DNA from: Otis tarda
Taxonomy: Eukaryota > Chordata > Aves > Otidiformes > Otididae
Assembly (NCBI GenBank): GCA_026413225.1
Contig: CM048554.1
Location: forward strand, 7,022,001 to 7,086,000
Direction: 5' to 3'
Length of the DNA stretch: 64,000 nt
The position numbers and the translations under genes are program-made. The notes beneath the pieces are model-generated. The model did not search any database. It saw only the letters and a list, made by a program, of their open reading frames with translations, and was not told the DNA's origin. Shown in pieces: positions 63,855 through 64,000 of the stretch (position 1 is its first letter; every line of letters starts with the position of its first letter).

Positions 63855-64000
63855 ACACACATTAATGCAAAGGAAGGAAGAAATTATGATTATGGTTATT
63901 GCTGCTGACATCAACATAATAGTAGAATTTTTTGTCATGTATGTGATTTGTTTTCTCCCATACAATTTTTTATCCCTTTTTTATTTTCAGTGTGTGAAAA

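Larger units (their letters stand above)
53661..64000. other. non-coding unique sequence
   Basis: No gene, RNA gene or transposon recognised in the last 10 kb. It contains a (TTTA)n tract (56068-56088), a palindromic TAAT element (56190-56219), a CRE-like TGATGTCA near 55766, A runs (59437-59458, 63840-63854), a G-quadruplex-type tract (60907-60925) and a GA repeat (62125-62138). Stretches at about 61400-61640 and 61690-61960 look like conserved non-coding DNA by texture (AT-rich homeodomain sites, no repeats). Short open frames are without recognisable domains. Confidence 0.5.

Noticed and set aside
1..64000. CRISPR arrays, operons, phage or plasmid features
   Set aside because: The window is vertebrate nuclear DNA. 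No regularly spaced repeats, ribosome binding sites or dense coding are present.

Overview
This window looks like avian nuclear DNA: an AT-rich, gene-free stretch, either a gene desert or the inside of a very long intron. The call rests on several CR1 non-LTR retrotransposon copies ending in the avian-type 3' tail (repeats of ATTCTATG or ATTCTGTG). One of them still carries most of a readable reverse transcriptase. There are also a GC-rich solo LTR of a type common in bird genomes and a second, much more decayed LTR/ERV-like region. I cannot name the species or chromosome. I found no host protein-coding exon, tRNA, rRNA or known small RNA that I can support. The short open frames over the window are what chance, GC-rich repeats and antisense shadows of CR1 would give.

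Layout. 1-979: unique sequence. 980-1608: 5'-truncated CR1. 1609-5893: unique DNA with a small GC/CpG-rich patch at about 3781-4140. 5894-6104: CR1 3' tail. 6105-29354: 23 kb with no recognisable gene or interspersed repeat, but with long A, T and T/G tracts, an X-box-like palindrome (9948-9960) and stretches whose texture suggests conserved non-coding elements. 29355-30893: the best CR1 copy, with the reverse transcriptase frame broken once. 30894-41899: unique DNA with two strong G-quadruplex-type G tracts. 41900-45455: a repeat cluster made of an older CR1 tail, the 1.14 kb solo LTR, a perfect 15-bp-arm hairpin just beyond the LTR, and another CR1 3' fragment. 45456-50039: unique DNA with one exon-like segment flanked by splice signals. 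50040-51360: the decayed LTR/ERV-like region, with a TATA box, a poly(A)-signal-like hexamer, about 62-bp degenerate repeats and a (TA)n tract. 51361-64000: unique DNA containing a pair of about 75-bp direct repeats 0.8 kb apart, a compact TAAT-rich palindrome/direct-repeat element, and simple repeats.

The CR1 copies, the solo LTR and the decayed LTR all read on the + strand. No genes act together here. The content is transposon history plus possible cis-regulatory DNA. I did not find a convincing new biological system. The items most worth checking are the decayed LTR/ERV-like region at 50-51.4 kb, the duplicated 75-bp segment at 52.8/53.6 kb, the perfect hairpin at 43.95 kb and the palindrome at 56.2 kb.
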